NCBI RefSeq assembly: GCF_000485595.1
Contig: NW_014578168.1
Span: 1-36,381 of the forward strand
DNA: 36,381 nt
Direction of reading: 5' to 3'
Origin: Priapulus caudatus
Taxonomy: Eukaryota > Priapulida > Priapulimorpha > Priapulimorphida > Priapulidae
Part shown: positions 1 to 35,890 of the stretch, in pieces
Position numbering within the stretch: position 1 is the first letter of the stretch
Layout: each line of letters opens with the position of its first letter
Position numbers and translations under genes: made by a program
Notes under the pieces: generated by a model
The model's input: only the letters and a program-made list of their open reading frames with translations
Databases searched by the model: none
Told to the model about the DNA's origin: nothing

Positions 1-303
1 TCTATACAGGTGGTCGTCCTATACATGTGGCTCCACCGTATCCCCACCATCCACGGGAAGCTGTGAACGCTGTGAACAGACAGGTGGTCGTTCTATACAG
101 GTGGTCGTCCTATACATGTGGCTACACCGTATCACCACCATCCACGGGAAGCTGTGAACGCTGGGAACAGACAGGTGGCCGTTCTATACAGGTGGATCCA
201 CCGTATCCCCACCATCCACGGAAAGCTGTTAACGCTGTGAACAGACAGGTGGTCGTTCTATATAGGTGGCTACACCGTATCTCCACCATCCACGGAAAGC
301 TNC
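1..303. repeat. 91-bp minisatellite, about 3.3 copies
   Basis: The block beginning TCTATACAGGTGG recurs at about 1, 92, 183 and 257. The first two copies are 91 bp and nearly identical. The third and fourth are shorter because they lack an internal part around CGTCCTATACATGTGG. The array is cut by the window edge on the left and by a single N at 302 on the right, so its true length is unknown. The open frame through it is a by-product of the repeat, not a gene. Confidence 0.9.
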
Positions 304-574
304 GCTGAAGGACAACTTTGGTACATAAAAAACACTAGTACGTTAGATTGGGCGTGGTTTGTGGTAGCGTATCTCATAATACAAACTAAACTATGTTTGT
401 TGCCACGTTTAGAGCGACTGCAAGTCTAATATTAATAAAGTAATATTATTATTAAATTATTATTCATTAATCATTATGTATTCTTTGTGATGTAAATCAC
501 TCACTGATTCAGTGATTGATCTACAATCTCTATACTATAATCTAGATACACTAATGTAACCCAACAAGAGTAGG
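304..574. other. AT-rich sequence, nothing recognised
   Basis: This stretch follows the minisatellite and is AT-rich (for example runs of attattatta around 430-470). I see no exon, RNA gene or clear repeat in it. An SPSB3 5' exon could in principle lie here or further left, but nothing supports one. Confidence 0.5.
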
Positions 575-582
575 GGTAGAAC

Positions 583-1145
583 CTAGCTCTAGTACTATAG
601 CCTGCGGATCGCTGCGCAGGTCTACTAGCACATCTGCATATGCTCAATCTAAGAAATGGTCAACTGATGTGACCAAAAAATTTTCCACAAAACGTAAAAA
701 TGATCGGGACTTTTTAACACTTACCGGTATCTATGCAACATGGACACTCTCACCTATCTTTTTGAACCCGTTCCACAACTTTACCACAGGTATTTATGCT
801 GTTCATTCCTCAAAGTCAGCACTTATTGAAATTACATTTCAAATGCATGTGGCGTGCGCCACGGCGTAAAAGTCACCGGATTATGTTGCTAAATACGCCA
901 AGCAGCCTATGTGCACTCGTATTAATAAACAAGGGGGTTCCCTGCTTGTGCTCCCGATTGTGCGCACATTGGCGGCATGCAGCGGCGAGTTTTACCCACC
1001 GCACCGTTAATAATACATGCACCCTTTCACGACACAATAGCTGCTTGGAGTCACATCAGTTGGGACCATTTGCTTAGATTACAGCTATGGCAGAATGTGC
1101 TATAGCCCTGCGGCAGCGATCCGCGGGCTATAGTACTAGAGCTAG
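583..1145. mobile_element. Non-autonomous DNA transposon with ~90-bp terminal inverted repeats
   Basis: The left end (about 583-672, starting CTAGCTCTAGTACTATAG) matches the reverse complement of the right end (about 1054-1145) over roughly 90 bp, with small indels and a few substitutions. Directly outside both ends is the same 8-bp sequence, GGTAGAAC (575-582 and 1146-1153), which looks like a target-site duplication. The match extends to 13 bp if the palindromic CTAG at the termini is counted. The ~380-bp interior has no recognisable transposase, so this would be a MITE mobilised in trans. An 8-bp duplication fits hAT-type transposases, but the ends do not begin with the usual CAG, so the superfamily is unsure. 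Confidence 0.8.
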
Positions 1146-1203
1146 GGTAGAACCTAGAAATTTATATAATCTGATGCTTTTCTAGGGCCCAATAGTGGCA
1201 ATA

Positions 1204-1446
1204 CCGCTGAGAGGGTCTATGTCCCCCAGGGTACTGCCGGAACGTACCCTGGTACCAGAGCATATAAATCACGTTAACGTGATTTATATGCTCTGCTGGT
1301 ACTATCTAATATGCCGGACCGTACCTCGCCTACTCCACTAACGAGTCTAGGGAGTCGCCTACGCCTACTCCCTAACCCTAACCATATTAGATAGTTATCA
1401 AGGTACGTTCCGGCAGTAACCTGGGGGACATAGACCCTATGAGCGG
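1204..1446. mobile_element. Foldback MITE with nested palindrome and telomere-like motif
   Basis: The 47-bp left arm (1204-1250, starting CCGCTGAGAGGGTCTATG) and the right arm (1400-1446) are inverted copies with a handful of mismatches. CAATA lies directly outside each arm (1199-1203 and 1447-1451), a possible 5-bp target duplication. Between the arms lies a perfect 38-bp palindrome (1257-1294, centre GTTAAC), a second inverted pair (ACTATCTAATATG and CATATTAGATAGT), and CCCTAACCCTAACC at 1370-1383. No coding capacity is visible. Confidence 0.8.
1257..1294. repeat. Perfect 38-bp palindrome
   Basis: AGAGCATATAAATCACGTT (1257-1275) is followed with no spacer by its exact reverse complement (1276-1294). 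It is the core of the foldback element at 1204-1446 and can form a cruciform. With a 2-bp indel the symmetry continues outward to GTACC/GGTAC. Confidence 0.95.
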
Positions 1447-1453
1447 CAATACC

Positions 1454-1950
1454 CTTCCATGGACAAGTGTGGCAGAACTCACTAGGCTAATAATAACATT
1501 AGGCTATATATCATAAAACACTTGCCACACATCAGTTTCTGAAATAGATTTTATCACCTTTTATTTTATAAAAATATCATGACAACAAATGTTAAATTGT
1601 AAGTTAAGAAAGGTAAATTAAAGGTATAAGAATGTACTTACAAAATATACATTTGGTAATCGTTAATTAGTTGTGGTTATCAAATATGTCTGTACTTTGT
1701 TATAAAAGTGGCAGATTGCCACTAGCCATATAATTATAAATTATTTTTTATTAATATCTAAGTTTTTGGCAAACAATAATTTGTGTTATCAGATATTATT
1801 TAATGCCGAAAGAAATATATAATCAGGATAATATAATGCCGAAAGAAATTATCTAATGATGTGAGATCAGTATAAAGTAGTTTTTAGTAAAAAAAAAGAA
1901 GAGATTTAAGTGAATGTGTCTCGATGTGATGTAATTATATTTGGTTACCC
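1454..1950. other. AT-rich upstream or intronic sequence of the SPSB3-like gene
   Basis: Very AT-rich sequence, with a short internal repeat (ATAATGCCGAAAGAAAT-like, near 1800 and 1835). It is probably an intron or 5' flank of the SPSB3-like gene. I could not identify an upstream coding exon here, although the phase-1 acceptor at 1983-1984 requires one. Confidence 0.4.
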
Positions 1951-1984
1951 AGGCAAAGAAGAATGCTGTGTTATTTAGTTGCAG

Positions 1985-3267
1985 TGATGCGCACAGACGA
2001 TCACACCTTCCACACAGAGTACTTGACACAGGACTGGCACTGGGATGTGGACTCGAAATCAACACATGCCAAATTATCTGATTCGAACCTCTCATGCTAC
2101 TTCTTCTCAGATCCACTAGCAGACAGTAACAGTTCTGGAGGTAGCATGTTTGTTCCACATTTCCAACTTTCACACGTACTCAATTATTATATAAAGATAT
2201 AGTGATCAATATAGGATTAGTATATATGCACACATGCAATGTACTTGAACACACACATGTGCTGTGCCAACACATGTACAAGACACTCATGGATGAATAA
2301 TTTCTAAACCATATCTTCCTCATCTAATATTCAGGAGTATGTGGTTCAAAAGGATTTCACCATGGGGAGCATTACTGGGAGGTGGTGTTCACTGAAGCTC
2401 TGCAGGGCAAGACTTTAAGGATTGGTGTCGCAACAGCCAATTCTTACTACCAACTAAGTCATAAGAAATTCTTAGGTAAGCCTGTAATAGTATAGTGTAA
2501 AATGCAGTGGTAACATGCAAATTTCCATCAGTCTATCATTTTAACAGCCTGTATTGCGTTTTCAGAAACGACCATACCTATATTCATACCTGTATTGTCT
2601 GATTAATAAAAATTATTGCTGTTAGGTTCTGATGGTGAGAGCTGGGGACTGTGTTATAAGGGTACCAGCTGGCACAGGGGTGTAAGCAAGCAATATTGTA
2701 ATCCATTCTATGAAGCGAACACCGTCATCGGATGTCACCTTAACCTTTACAAAGGTAATTCGCACGTCTATCACCTGAACATCCCGACTTGACACATGGA
2801 TGTAAATGTATGCGGAATTAAAGCCTCGATATCAACAAGAACGCTACATTGATTAAATGTTACCACCAACAACAGGTGATACTTGATGCATAAGTCAGTC
2901 ATTTGCAAAGTTTCTAATGCATGCGTTCATGGTCTCGCCAATAATGTCGACACGACACGCTTCCATCTGCAGGCTCGCTGAAACCGTCACTGATGCATTC
3001 TTGTTACCAGGCACGCTATCCTTCTACAAGAACGGGATGCTGCTAGGCGTGGCATTCACGGGGCTGGACTCCGCCGCGGGCGACCTCTTTCCCGTCGTCT
3101 GCTCCGCCGTGGCCGAGAACGAGTTGGAGCTATGTCATCGCAGCTGCCGCTTCATCTCACTGCAGGAGCAGTGCTGCATGAAGATTCTGAAGTGCTTGCA
3201 GTGTAGAGGCAACGCGGGCGAGTTGCCCTTGCCCGCACTGCTAGGGAGGAGGCTGAACGAGATGTGA
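1985..3267 (+). CDS. SPSB3: SPRY domain-containing SOCS box protein 3-like gene (four visible exons; N-terminus missing)
   Basis: Four exons join in frame: about 1985-2140, 2335-2475, 2626-2754 and 3011-3267. All three visible introns are phase 1 with GT-AG ends. The product reads through a DWHWD segment (compare DWVWD just before the SPRY domain of vertebrate SPSB3), then SPRY-type motifs GEHYWEVVF, LRIGVAT, SWGLCYKG, IGCHLNLYKGTLSFYKNG and FPVVCSAVA. It ends in a SOCS box: BC-box SLQEQCCMKIL and Cul5-box LPLPALL, then stop. The family uses SPRY to hold a substrate and the SOCS box to recruit Elongin B/C and CUL5 for ubiquitylation. Vertebrate SPSB3 is about 355 residues; about 230 are visible here. 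The first exon start is uncertain. I prefer acceptor AG 1983-1984 because it follows a pyrimidine-rich tract and is also phase 1; AG 1951-1952 is an alternative. The gene converges with the KCTD5-like gene. Family assignment is strong; orthology to SPSB3 rather than SPSB1/2/4 rests on remembered sequence. Confidence 0.87.
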
Positions 3268-3820
3268 CTAACGTACGGGTGTATGCCACGTAGTTCCTTG
3301 TGCGTATGTGCATTTACTGTGATATTTTTCTACGGGAACTTAAAAACGTGCGCTGTGGGAAATTAGTCATCGAAAGACGTGGCTGGTAGAGTGCTGGTGT
3401 TTCATCAGATGGAACGTCGCATGGTTACAAATTTTGTAGTGCTTTTCTTGAAGTAGGGAGATATTGATAACACTAGATGGTTCTATTTTACCCGAGTGCT
3501 AGAGATTGTTGGGAGTGAGGCTTATCTTGCAATATGACTGGGGGTTGGTATCTCTTCTCCATAGATCTCCATCTTAAATCGTGAACTTGTTTGAAAATGC
3601 TGTTGGTAGGATTTTGACCGAGAACGATTCATCACGATTTCGTTTTCATAGTAGTGGCAAGGTTTACATTTAGTTGGGTGGATGTATTTTTGTATGAAAT
3701 GAATTTTTATAATATATATGTTTAACATTACAACATTTATCTGTATAGCTTGCTATAGTTTATGCATTAATCAGACCTAACTGAGTAAATGTGATTTCTC
3801 AGGTGTACATAAAACTAATT

Positions 3821-3870
3821 AATAAAAACGTGTCAAAAATTAAATACTAACGCTGTCTATAGGTAATAAA
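3821..3870 (+). promoter_or_regulatory. Candidate polyadenylation signals of the SPSB3-like gene
   Basis: AATAAA occurs at 3821-3826 and again at 3865-3870, about 550-600 bp after the SPSB3-like stop codon on the same strand. Either could end its transcript. AATAAA is common by chance in such AT-rich DNA, so this is only a candidate. Confidence 0.3.
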
Positions 3871-6800
3871 TTTCTGCTTTTTAGTTCACTGAACAAAGCC
3901 ACATATGAAGATACTTGGCAAAATCCCAAATATAACTATCTTGTGAACTGTTCCAATACAAAAAAAGCACTGAACATTCAAGAGGAAAATCAAAAATAGT
4001 TTATTCAAATTTTGTTCAACAGAAGTATATGCTGTTTGTCCAGGTTTAAAAGCAAATGTCAAAGTTCAAAAGTGAATGCAAAAGTCATATTTACAAGAAC
4101 GAACGGAATAGACAACTACCACCTATATATCACTGCACAACACTAAAATCAGACGGACGTTATTATTTTTCCTCTGGAAATTCTCTGACAACCACCCTCA
4201 CAGATTATAAACAACGTGGACATGCATATTTTCCCACAAATGTAAAAAGAAGATACTTCTACGCATATTTACTGCATATTTGCGCAGATTCGTAGTTGAC
4301 CATGCGTATTGTTACATTCTGTGTCCACATGCTACTCAATTTTTCTTGCTAATACATTCTAGTAAGACCTGTTTTCTTATACCGGTGGTTTCATGCATGA
4401 AGCTCTCTCTATATAGAGAGAAAACAGCGACACATTCGTTCTTTCCACATCGCATATTCATTCCAGACAGAATCAAGAAACGAAAATATCCTTTGCATCC
4501 TCAGTACTAAAATACGAATCTGGACAGGTATGTAATGTAGAGACACGAATACCTGTAAAGGACTAGAGACACAATTAATGAATGCCAACTGCGGGCAATA
4601 GGTATGTACTAGTTTTAAAATTGTATTACGTTGCTACAACTATTCAATAAGCCACGTTAAAGGATCTTGGAGTAAACTGTGCCAGCCTGCCACTACGACC
4701 AGCAATAATTCCATAAATGCCAGAATAGCGACAGAGTAATCAATCATACACAGCTGTACCTTTCCAGGTAGCTTCGCTACATCCATCAGTCCATCCCTCC
4801 TCACTACTCAACACATTGTACTTTCTCCTCTACTGCATGCTATTCAATAATTAGATTCCTCCATTAATGAGATCGTTACCAAATCTATAAAGTTTACTGG
4901 AAGAGAAGCGTATTTGGTATCAATCTAGCATCGCGTGCTATATCACGCGACGTTAATTATCTATGAAGATACTTAACACGTACGTGTAAAAGAATACTGG
5001 AAAGGTTCATGGGGAGCAAACTCATGCATCGTCTAACCCCCACAAACATCAAGGTCGAATTCACATAACACATAACAAATAAGCGACGGTCACATATAAA
5101 TGCCAGCGTAAATGCTGATATAATTTAAATACTGACTCGACACATATGGCACAACATCATCAATGTTTACACATTACCACAGCGAATACAACGTCTAAAT
5201 TGAAACGAAACATAACCAGCCCTCAAACGGCGGGTCAGCCAGAGTTGATGAGAACGATTAAAAACAACACATTGAAATTCTAAACGCAGGCAGCAGAAGC
5301 AATGAAGATGCATGGTGACAGTCTGAAAGTGGAGAGATAAGTAACGTAACACTGATAATGGTAAACCCGGTTTCTTATTCATTACTTTTGATTAATAAAA
5401 TCACATCCAGTTTATAGATTTTTCCCAATAAAAACGATTCCAAATAGACGTAAGTTGCAAACATTCCCCGATACCTATCCATCCACGCTCAATGAATTAG
5501 ATGAACGCCGCGTCGCCGATATCTAAAATTTATCGCAGCTGTGAAAAAACTGAATTGACTGAAAACAAAGTATCAACTTCTCTGGCACACCTGCATATCA
5601 AAACAAAAAAATAGTACATCGAACCTCAAGCAAAAACACTACGATGACACATTATAAATAACAGCAAGATCCGTAACAACATAATACGCCTCAGCCTCTG
5701 CCTCAGAACGGGCCAGTTCTCTGTGAAAGAACATAGCCTCTGAAAACTAGCTCAGCAGAAGGAAGATGCCACTAATTCACACAGATTCCTACTACCAGTA
5801 TCAAAAATGCTAAACAAACAAATAAACAAAGACAACAAATTACGATAATAGTTCATAGAGACAGCCTCGTGGCCATTCCACGTGGCAAGCATAAAAATAT
5901 TGCATAAGTAAGACGTCATCACACAGGATATCATTCACAAGCAACTGCAAACGTCGTATGTAGCAGCACCGTTCACTACAACTTGTGTGGCAATTTAACC
6001 TACATGTGCGCACATCATATGAAAAAAACACTAAATCTGGCCGGATTGAGTTATTAAGTCTGCTGGTTACATGATATAGGTATTGTCACGATATATTTAA
6101 ATACACGAACGTTGGATTTCAAGCTTTATTGCGGCAGTAAATGTAATTATGGGTGAATAAGATGGGCGAGGGGGTTTTATGACACGATCATTCTACAAAT
6201 GCCGCGATAAGACATCTTACAATCTCAACGTGCCTCATCTCTCGGGACAACTTCTACACCCAATCAAATATGATCTGTGACATCTTTACATTCGTAATCG
6301 GTAAAATTCCATTCAGTAACTACACCTCATCGACGGAGTTTTATGATCCTTGCTACAATCCTTACGACTGAAGGATGGATCACCAATAATCTTTCAGAAG
6401 TAGGGAAGTATCGATCGAATAACGGTAAGATGACATGCGCATATATACACACGCGCTCTGACCTCCAGCTACACGTCGTTGATATCATATATCATTCTAC
6501 AGTCGCCAACGGGTCCTCTTACCCAATTAGATTTTACTCCATTTACCAAAACTTTGGGAACGTCAGTGTATGCGAGACACGGCAGCAGCTATGTGGGCCG
6601 CTGCACATTGATTGTCCTTCTGGAATCATCTATGTCGTTGAGCCACATCTGCGTTTGAGGTTTTTTGCAGAGTTATCTCTGAACAGCCAAGCGTTTCGCA
6701 TTTCATAAGTCCGACTTCCGTACTTAAATGTACAGTTACGTCCAACATTGTATGTACGTTGGAGTCCAAATAAACTAAAATAAACTAAAACTGCATGATT

Positions 6801-8428
6801 AGGCCATTAAAGTATGTCTTAATTAGTAATAGACCAGTCTTATGACTCATTGGTTATAGGAACCAAGCAATTGTGCTATGGTTGTTGTAGTACACCTATC
6901 GTACGATTATAATATAAACTATTTCTACATCCTGGCATAAATTATATGTACAGACTATTCAAGCACCCAACTGTACAATTCGTAACGTTTGAAAAAAATC
7001 GGGCGATCAGTAAGATTATACTACACATTTGTAGTAAGAGGAAAAATATCAAAATGCACCTAAAAGCTTATCATCACTAAAAAAACGTCACAAAGAACAA
7101 GGACAAATCAGGCAACTTAACAGAAGATGAAGCCCTTAGTGTCAGCTTCATTCTATTACATAACAACAAGGCTAGCGCCACCAGAATCCAATAACTAAAA
7201 TATTTACCCAACAAATCAGACAGTGGACACATCGACTGTGGCTCTTCATTGCCTTGAAATTAAGCCAGCAGTTCAGATCACGCTCGTACCTATATTACCG
7301 ATAATTTCGAAAGTGGTAAAACATTACAAAAGACGCTTTTATCACCGGCTAGGACTAAACGATAACATGTCTTATTACAACTATCGACACTATCCGTGAT
7401 ATACGTTACCACGGCGATTCCCCATCGCTTATTCTCAGACCTGTTACGCCACGGTTTTCTCACGTGACCACGAGCTAGCTCTCTCCTTCTCCCAACCTCG
7501 CAGAGGATCTTCCCCACACTCGGCAGACATCACTCTTTGAGATCCCACGTGAGAAGGCTGCCTTCTTTCGCTTACCCCCGTAGATTACATTCTTCCAGCA
7601 CAACTGTAATGTGCTTGCAGTCCCGCAGTCTCTCCCCTTGCAATCCTCCAAGCCTCGTGGAGAGGTTTACTCACACGACACCAGCTCAGGTCGCAGGCTG
7701 ATAACGACAATTCAACTCGCACTTTCAAGGAAAGAATGTGTCTGGACACCGTCGCACATACAGCAACGCCATCTGGTGGCGTGAGCGACCGCCATTCTTG
7801 TTTGCCAGAAAGATGAAGTTGAATTACCGCGCATCTGAGATCATGTCGGCATGGATATGATGGCCGGGTGACCGATTTGTAGCTGTGGAGACCTAGCAGG
7901 TGGCTCTGTCCCTCACAGCCCAGCTGACGTTGAGATCGGAAATCTAGCGTGATCCCTTTTGTTGCAGAACCTAGATAGCACAAATCTCATTAAAGATACG
8001 TTCCCATGATCTGGCGGAAAATAAATCTAGAGGAAAGCGAAATAATGATTTTTATATTTCCGTGCCGATTTTGACAGTCGTTTCACCAACATGGTGGATT
8101 TAATCGAAATTAACGAAGTCAAGTCAATCGAGTCCGAAGTCAAATACTCCATGATTTACTGTCGGACTCCCTGATTTGACATATGCAGGAGTCCGTGCGA
8201 CTCCTTGAAAATTCTGCTATACTAACTAGTTCGTTCCGGAGCACGGCCTCTCAGAATTACCGTATTTTTTCAGCAAATATACAAAGACAATTTGGCAGAC
8301 GTGCAACCGCATGAATCTTCAAAATAAGCACACGCGTTATTGTTAACATCTTTAGTTTTGAATTTCAGACTGCGGACTCCCCCATTTTGCTGCGAACTCC
8401 CTCTTTTTCTGGGCAGGGAGTCCACGTC
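3871..8428. other. Intergenic region between convergent SPSB3-like and KCTD5-like genes
   Basis: About 4.5 kb with no confidently recognised gene. It is AT-rich and generally unique-looking up to about 7.3 kb, then richer in GC at 7.4-8.0 kb. Around 8115-8425 short GAGTCC/GGACTCC-type motifs recur many times in both orientations, suggesting an old degenerate repeat. The only open frame that looks other than random is at 6343-6708 and is listed separately. Confidence 0.5.
6343..6708 (+). CDS. Unassigned 121-codon open frame, doubtful
   Basis: An ATG-started open frame of 121 codons in the intergenic region. Its second half has a spaced-cysteine pattern (SVCETRQQLCGPLHIDCPSG) that loosely recalls secreted cysteine-containing domains such as galactose-binding lectin modules, but the match is too short and weak to name a family. 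There is no obvious signal peptide, and I see no convincing splice junctions leading in or out. It may be an isolated exon, a decayed gene fragment or chance. Confidence 0.18.
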   Translation: MILATILTTEGWITNNLSEVGKYRSNNGKMTCAYIHTRSDLQLHVVDIIYHSTVANGSSYPIRFYSIYQNFGNVSVCETRQQLCGPLHIDCPSGIIYVVEPHLRLRFFAELSLNSQAFRIS

Positions 8429-8523
8429 CGTTGGACTGCCTTGTTCAAAAGTTAATTTCTACCTCTGATATCAATTACCTTTCTGTTGTCCTGTGGCTCC
8501 CTCATCTCGCCGACGCCATTGGC
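8429..8523. repeat. 95-bp direct repeat, distal copy (duplicate of KCTD5-like 3' coding end)
   Basis: This is identical, base for base, to 9727-9821. On the minus strand the 95 bp hold the last 23 codons of the KCTD5-like gene, its TAA stop and about 23 bp of 3' UTR. This copy lies beyond the stop of the intact gene, has no upstream exon sequence, and so is a non-functional duplicate inside or past the 3' UTR. Confidence 0.95.
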
Positions 8524-9336
8524 AGTGTGTGTATATATCGACAACTGCTATCACGAACACATCTGTCTCTGACTGGCAGCTGCGCACTTACTAACGACAT
8601 ACACACGCACGTCTTCATATATATGAGTTATATGAAACTGAACAGAGAAATCAATACGAATGCTTCCGCATATCAAAGCGTAAACCCTACCGAAGCAACG
8701 TGCGGAAATCTAATGCATGAAGCTAAACTCATGGTAATGCAGACAAAGATGTACTTTGCCAAAAAAAAAAAAAAAGCACTCTTCGCAGCTAAAGCAGAAA
8801 GCATCTAAGGAGAGGAAATTCACCCAGACAACTATAGCTTGCAGAATCTGAAGCGACGTGAAGAATGCGATTGCGTGTGTGGTATATATATATACATCTC
8901 TTCATGTAGTTGGTAACAGAACATGACGCTGAAGTGTTATGTTGTGCTTGGTAACAGCATACAGCTGCATGGCTTCTATAGCTGGCTGCACTATAGAGAC
9001 AAAATCAATTGCGTTTCTATTTTCGTCTGTTTGATATCATGCAGAATAATCGGGCTGTAATTGAGAAACAGGAATACAGCAACAGAGCACCCCAATCAAT
9101 TATGCGGCCTGCAACCACCAGAGTGGCAGATACATGACAATAGATGTAAGTGCGGTGCGCGCATGCGTGCACACATGTGCGTGCATGCGAGTGCCCGTAT
9201 GTGAATGTAAGTGCTGGGGTTAACATGCGTGCATGCGTGCACGCATGTGCCGTATGCATATGTTCGTGCGTGCGTGCGTGCGTGCGTGCATGCATGCGTG
9301 CGTGTGTGCGTGTATGCACCTGCCAGTGAACGTATA

Positions 9337-9388
<52 letters not shown>

Positions 9389-9726
9389 AATGTTAGTGCG
9401 AGTAGACATCTGTGTGCATGCCATGTCCGTGCGTGTGTGTTGCGTGTGTGTTGCGTGTGCATTGTATGTGTATAGCAAAACTAGACAGCTTCATCGACCA
9501 ATATGCCTGCCATTTAAAACCCATTTTAAGTACCTGTCCTCGGTCTAAATTCGTGCTGTCGCACTTCGCACGGAATAATCAATAATTGCAGTGCACACAA
9601 GCCCACACAGCCACCACTGCAAATGGCCACTGACCAAACAATTCCAATAATAGTAATCCGAGCAATCGATTATAACGACAGCAAGTAGAAATCATTCTGG
9701 AGGGAAACATGGAATATATTTGTGGA
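8524..9726. repeat. 1.2-kb repeat block (block A) between 95-bp direct repeats
   Basis: The block starts in a TG-rich tract leading into TATCGACAACTGCTATCACG and ends near GAGGGAAACATGGAATAT. It is present a second time, in the same orientation but with many small indels, at about 19041-20314. It contains an A-run (8760-8775) and the large GTGC tract. No transposase or reverse transcriptase frame is visible. Because exact direct repeats of host sequence bracket it, it behaves like an insertion or the spacer of a local tandem duplication. Confidence 0.8.
9264..9388. repeat. (GTGC)n microsatellite
   Basis: Tracts of GTGC/TGCG repeats with short interruptions, embedded in a wider GTGC-rich zone of about 9150-9470. 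The long frames seen here in every reading phase (poly Cys-Val-Arg-Ala, or Thr-His-Ala-Arg on the other strand) arise from the repeat and are not genes. Confidence 0.95.
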
Positions 9727-9749
9727 CGTTGGACTGCCTTGTTCAAAAG

Positions 9750-34650
<24,901 letters not shown>

Positions 34651-35199
34651 GACGGAATTCTGAGCGAAGTGGATCCTGGGATACAGCTAATTTATCACAT
34701 TTTCTCCCGAAAGGTGTCGCCTGTTTTGCCTGCGTTAATCTTTCAAGAAGCTGAGCGTGAAAACTCATCCTGCGTCCCTCTTCTTTTGACGCAGAATCAT
34801 TTTCATCCTTCTGTATATTCTCTACCCAGGTTGAGACAAGACCATCTGTGAATCAGATAGTGGTGGTTCTTTACACACTTTTAGCTCGGGTGACAAGAGC
34901 GTGGAAGAGACAGGTTCAGACATCAATATCAGGTTCAGACATCATAATCATATGTTAATGTTATATATCATAGTACTCATGATGATGCTATTTTACCTAA
35001 TTACTACTAATACTAGTAATAGTAATACTATTATACTAATTAATATCTATGACTATGATGCAGAGATACTCTGACTCTGGCTCTTGTCGAATAGAATCCT
35101 ATTACAATGCTGATTTGCTAGAGGTACCTAGCTGTGTTGTTTGACACATATGATATATTTGATATCTACCTACTAATACTATAGCAATTATACCAGGGC
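34651..35199. other. 5' flank of the KCTD5-like gene
   Basis: It should hold the 5' UTR and promoter of the KCTD5-like gene (minus strand), but I cannot identify a TATA box or initiator with confidence. A short direct repeat (CAGGTTCAGACATCA) occurs at about 34912-34945, and AT-rich palindromic sequence at 34995-35045. Confidence 0.4.
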
Positions 35200-35208
35200 C
35201 GTAGCTAG

Positions 35209-35720
35209 GGGGGTGAATAAAACCCGGACCCGGACCCGGAAAACCTGCATAAAACCCGGACCCGGACTAATGTCCGTACTGGTACTAAATGGATCCGGAC
35301 TGATAGATACAGAATGGGTCGCGGACTGGTACATAATGAGTCCGGACAGGTATAGAATGGGTCCGACTGATACAGAATGAGTCCCGGACTGGTGTAGAAT
35401 GGGTTAGGGTTAGGACTGGTACATAATGAAACCGGACTGGTGTAGAATGGGTCGCGGACTGGTGTAGAATGGGTTAGGGTTAGGATCTGGTACATAATGA
35501 GACCGGACTGATGTAGAATGTGTTCGGACTGGTGTAGAATGGTCCGTACTGATGCAGAATGAGTTATTATTGTTATTATTATTATTATTATTCAAGGAGG
35601 GGCTCCAGACCGGACCGATGGATAAAAACCCGGACCCGGACACGAGGTCAGAGTCGCGAGTCCGGGTCGCGCGGTTTTATGCAGGTTTTCCGGGTCGCGG
35701 TCGGGTTTTATTCATACCCC
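35209..35720. mobile_element. Terminal-inverted-repeat element with 9-bp target duplication
   Basis: The left end GGGGGTGAATAAAACCCG is inverted at the right end (GGGGTATGAATAAAACCCG-type, read in reverse), with the pairing extending about 65-70 bp through AAAACCTGCATAAAACC. CGTAGCTAG lies directly outside on both sides (35200-35208 and 35721-35729). The interior (about 35275-35560) is a degenerate minisatellite of CCGGACTGGTGTAGAATGG and TACATAATGAG phrases with two TTAGGG-like insertions and a (TTA)n run. No enzyme gene is visible. Confidence 0.85.
35401..35484. repeat. Two GGGTTAGGGTTAGG tracts within minisatellite units
   Basis: Identical 14-bp telomere-like tracts lie at 35401-35414 and 35471-35484, each following GTGTAGAAT, so they were duplicated with the minisatellite unit. 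Confidence 0.9.
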
Positions 35721-35890
35721 CGTAGCTAGCGCGGGGCGGGAGGGGTCAAGGGGCCAGGGGCCCTGAGGGGGCAAGTTCCCCCCAGAAAAATTTGACAAAA
35801 ATTGGTCAATGGATGTCACCTTCCCAGAACACACCATGCATGCACTGGGTTTTGCACCCCCTCCCCAGGCAAAATGGGTTAGCTACGGTT
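35721..35890. repeat. Possible transposon end interrupted by the 35209 element
   Basis: GTAGCTAGCGCGGGG, GGGGGCAAGTTCCCCCCAG and AAAAATTTGAC resemble the sequence at 15447-15490. The foldback element at 35209-35720 split this older repeat at CGTAGCTAG. Family unknown. Confidence 0.5.

Noticed and set aside
2917-3010. Upstream extension of the last SPSB3-like exon to the ATG at 2917
   Set aside because: The frame is open, but the acceptor at 3009-3010 restores the exact family motif LNLYKGTLSFYKNG, so 2917-3010 is intron.
7585-7983. 132-codon minus-strand frame
   Set aside because: It has no recognisable motif, splice signals or domain, and lies in a locally GC-rich patch where long frames arise by chance.
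8429-8808. 125-codon plus-strand frame starting at 8431
   Set aside because: It begins with a non-ATG codon in the antisense of the duplicated KCTD5-like exon end and runs into repeat block A.
9017-9548. Overlapping long open frames rich in Cys-Val-Arg-Ala or Thr-His-Ala-Arg on both strands
   Set aside because: They come from a GTGC tetranucleotide tract, which is open in every frame. The same applies at 14725-14958, 16218-16611, 16836-17168, 18375-18651 and 19791-20066.
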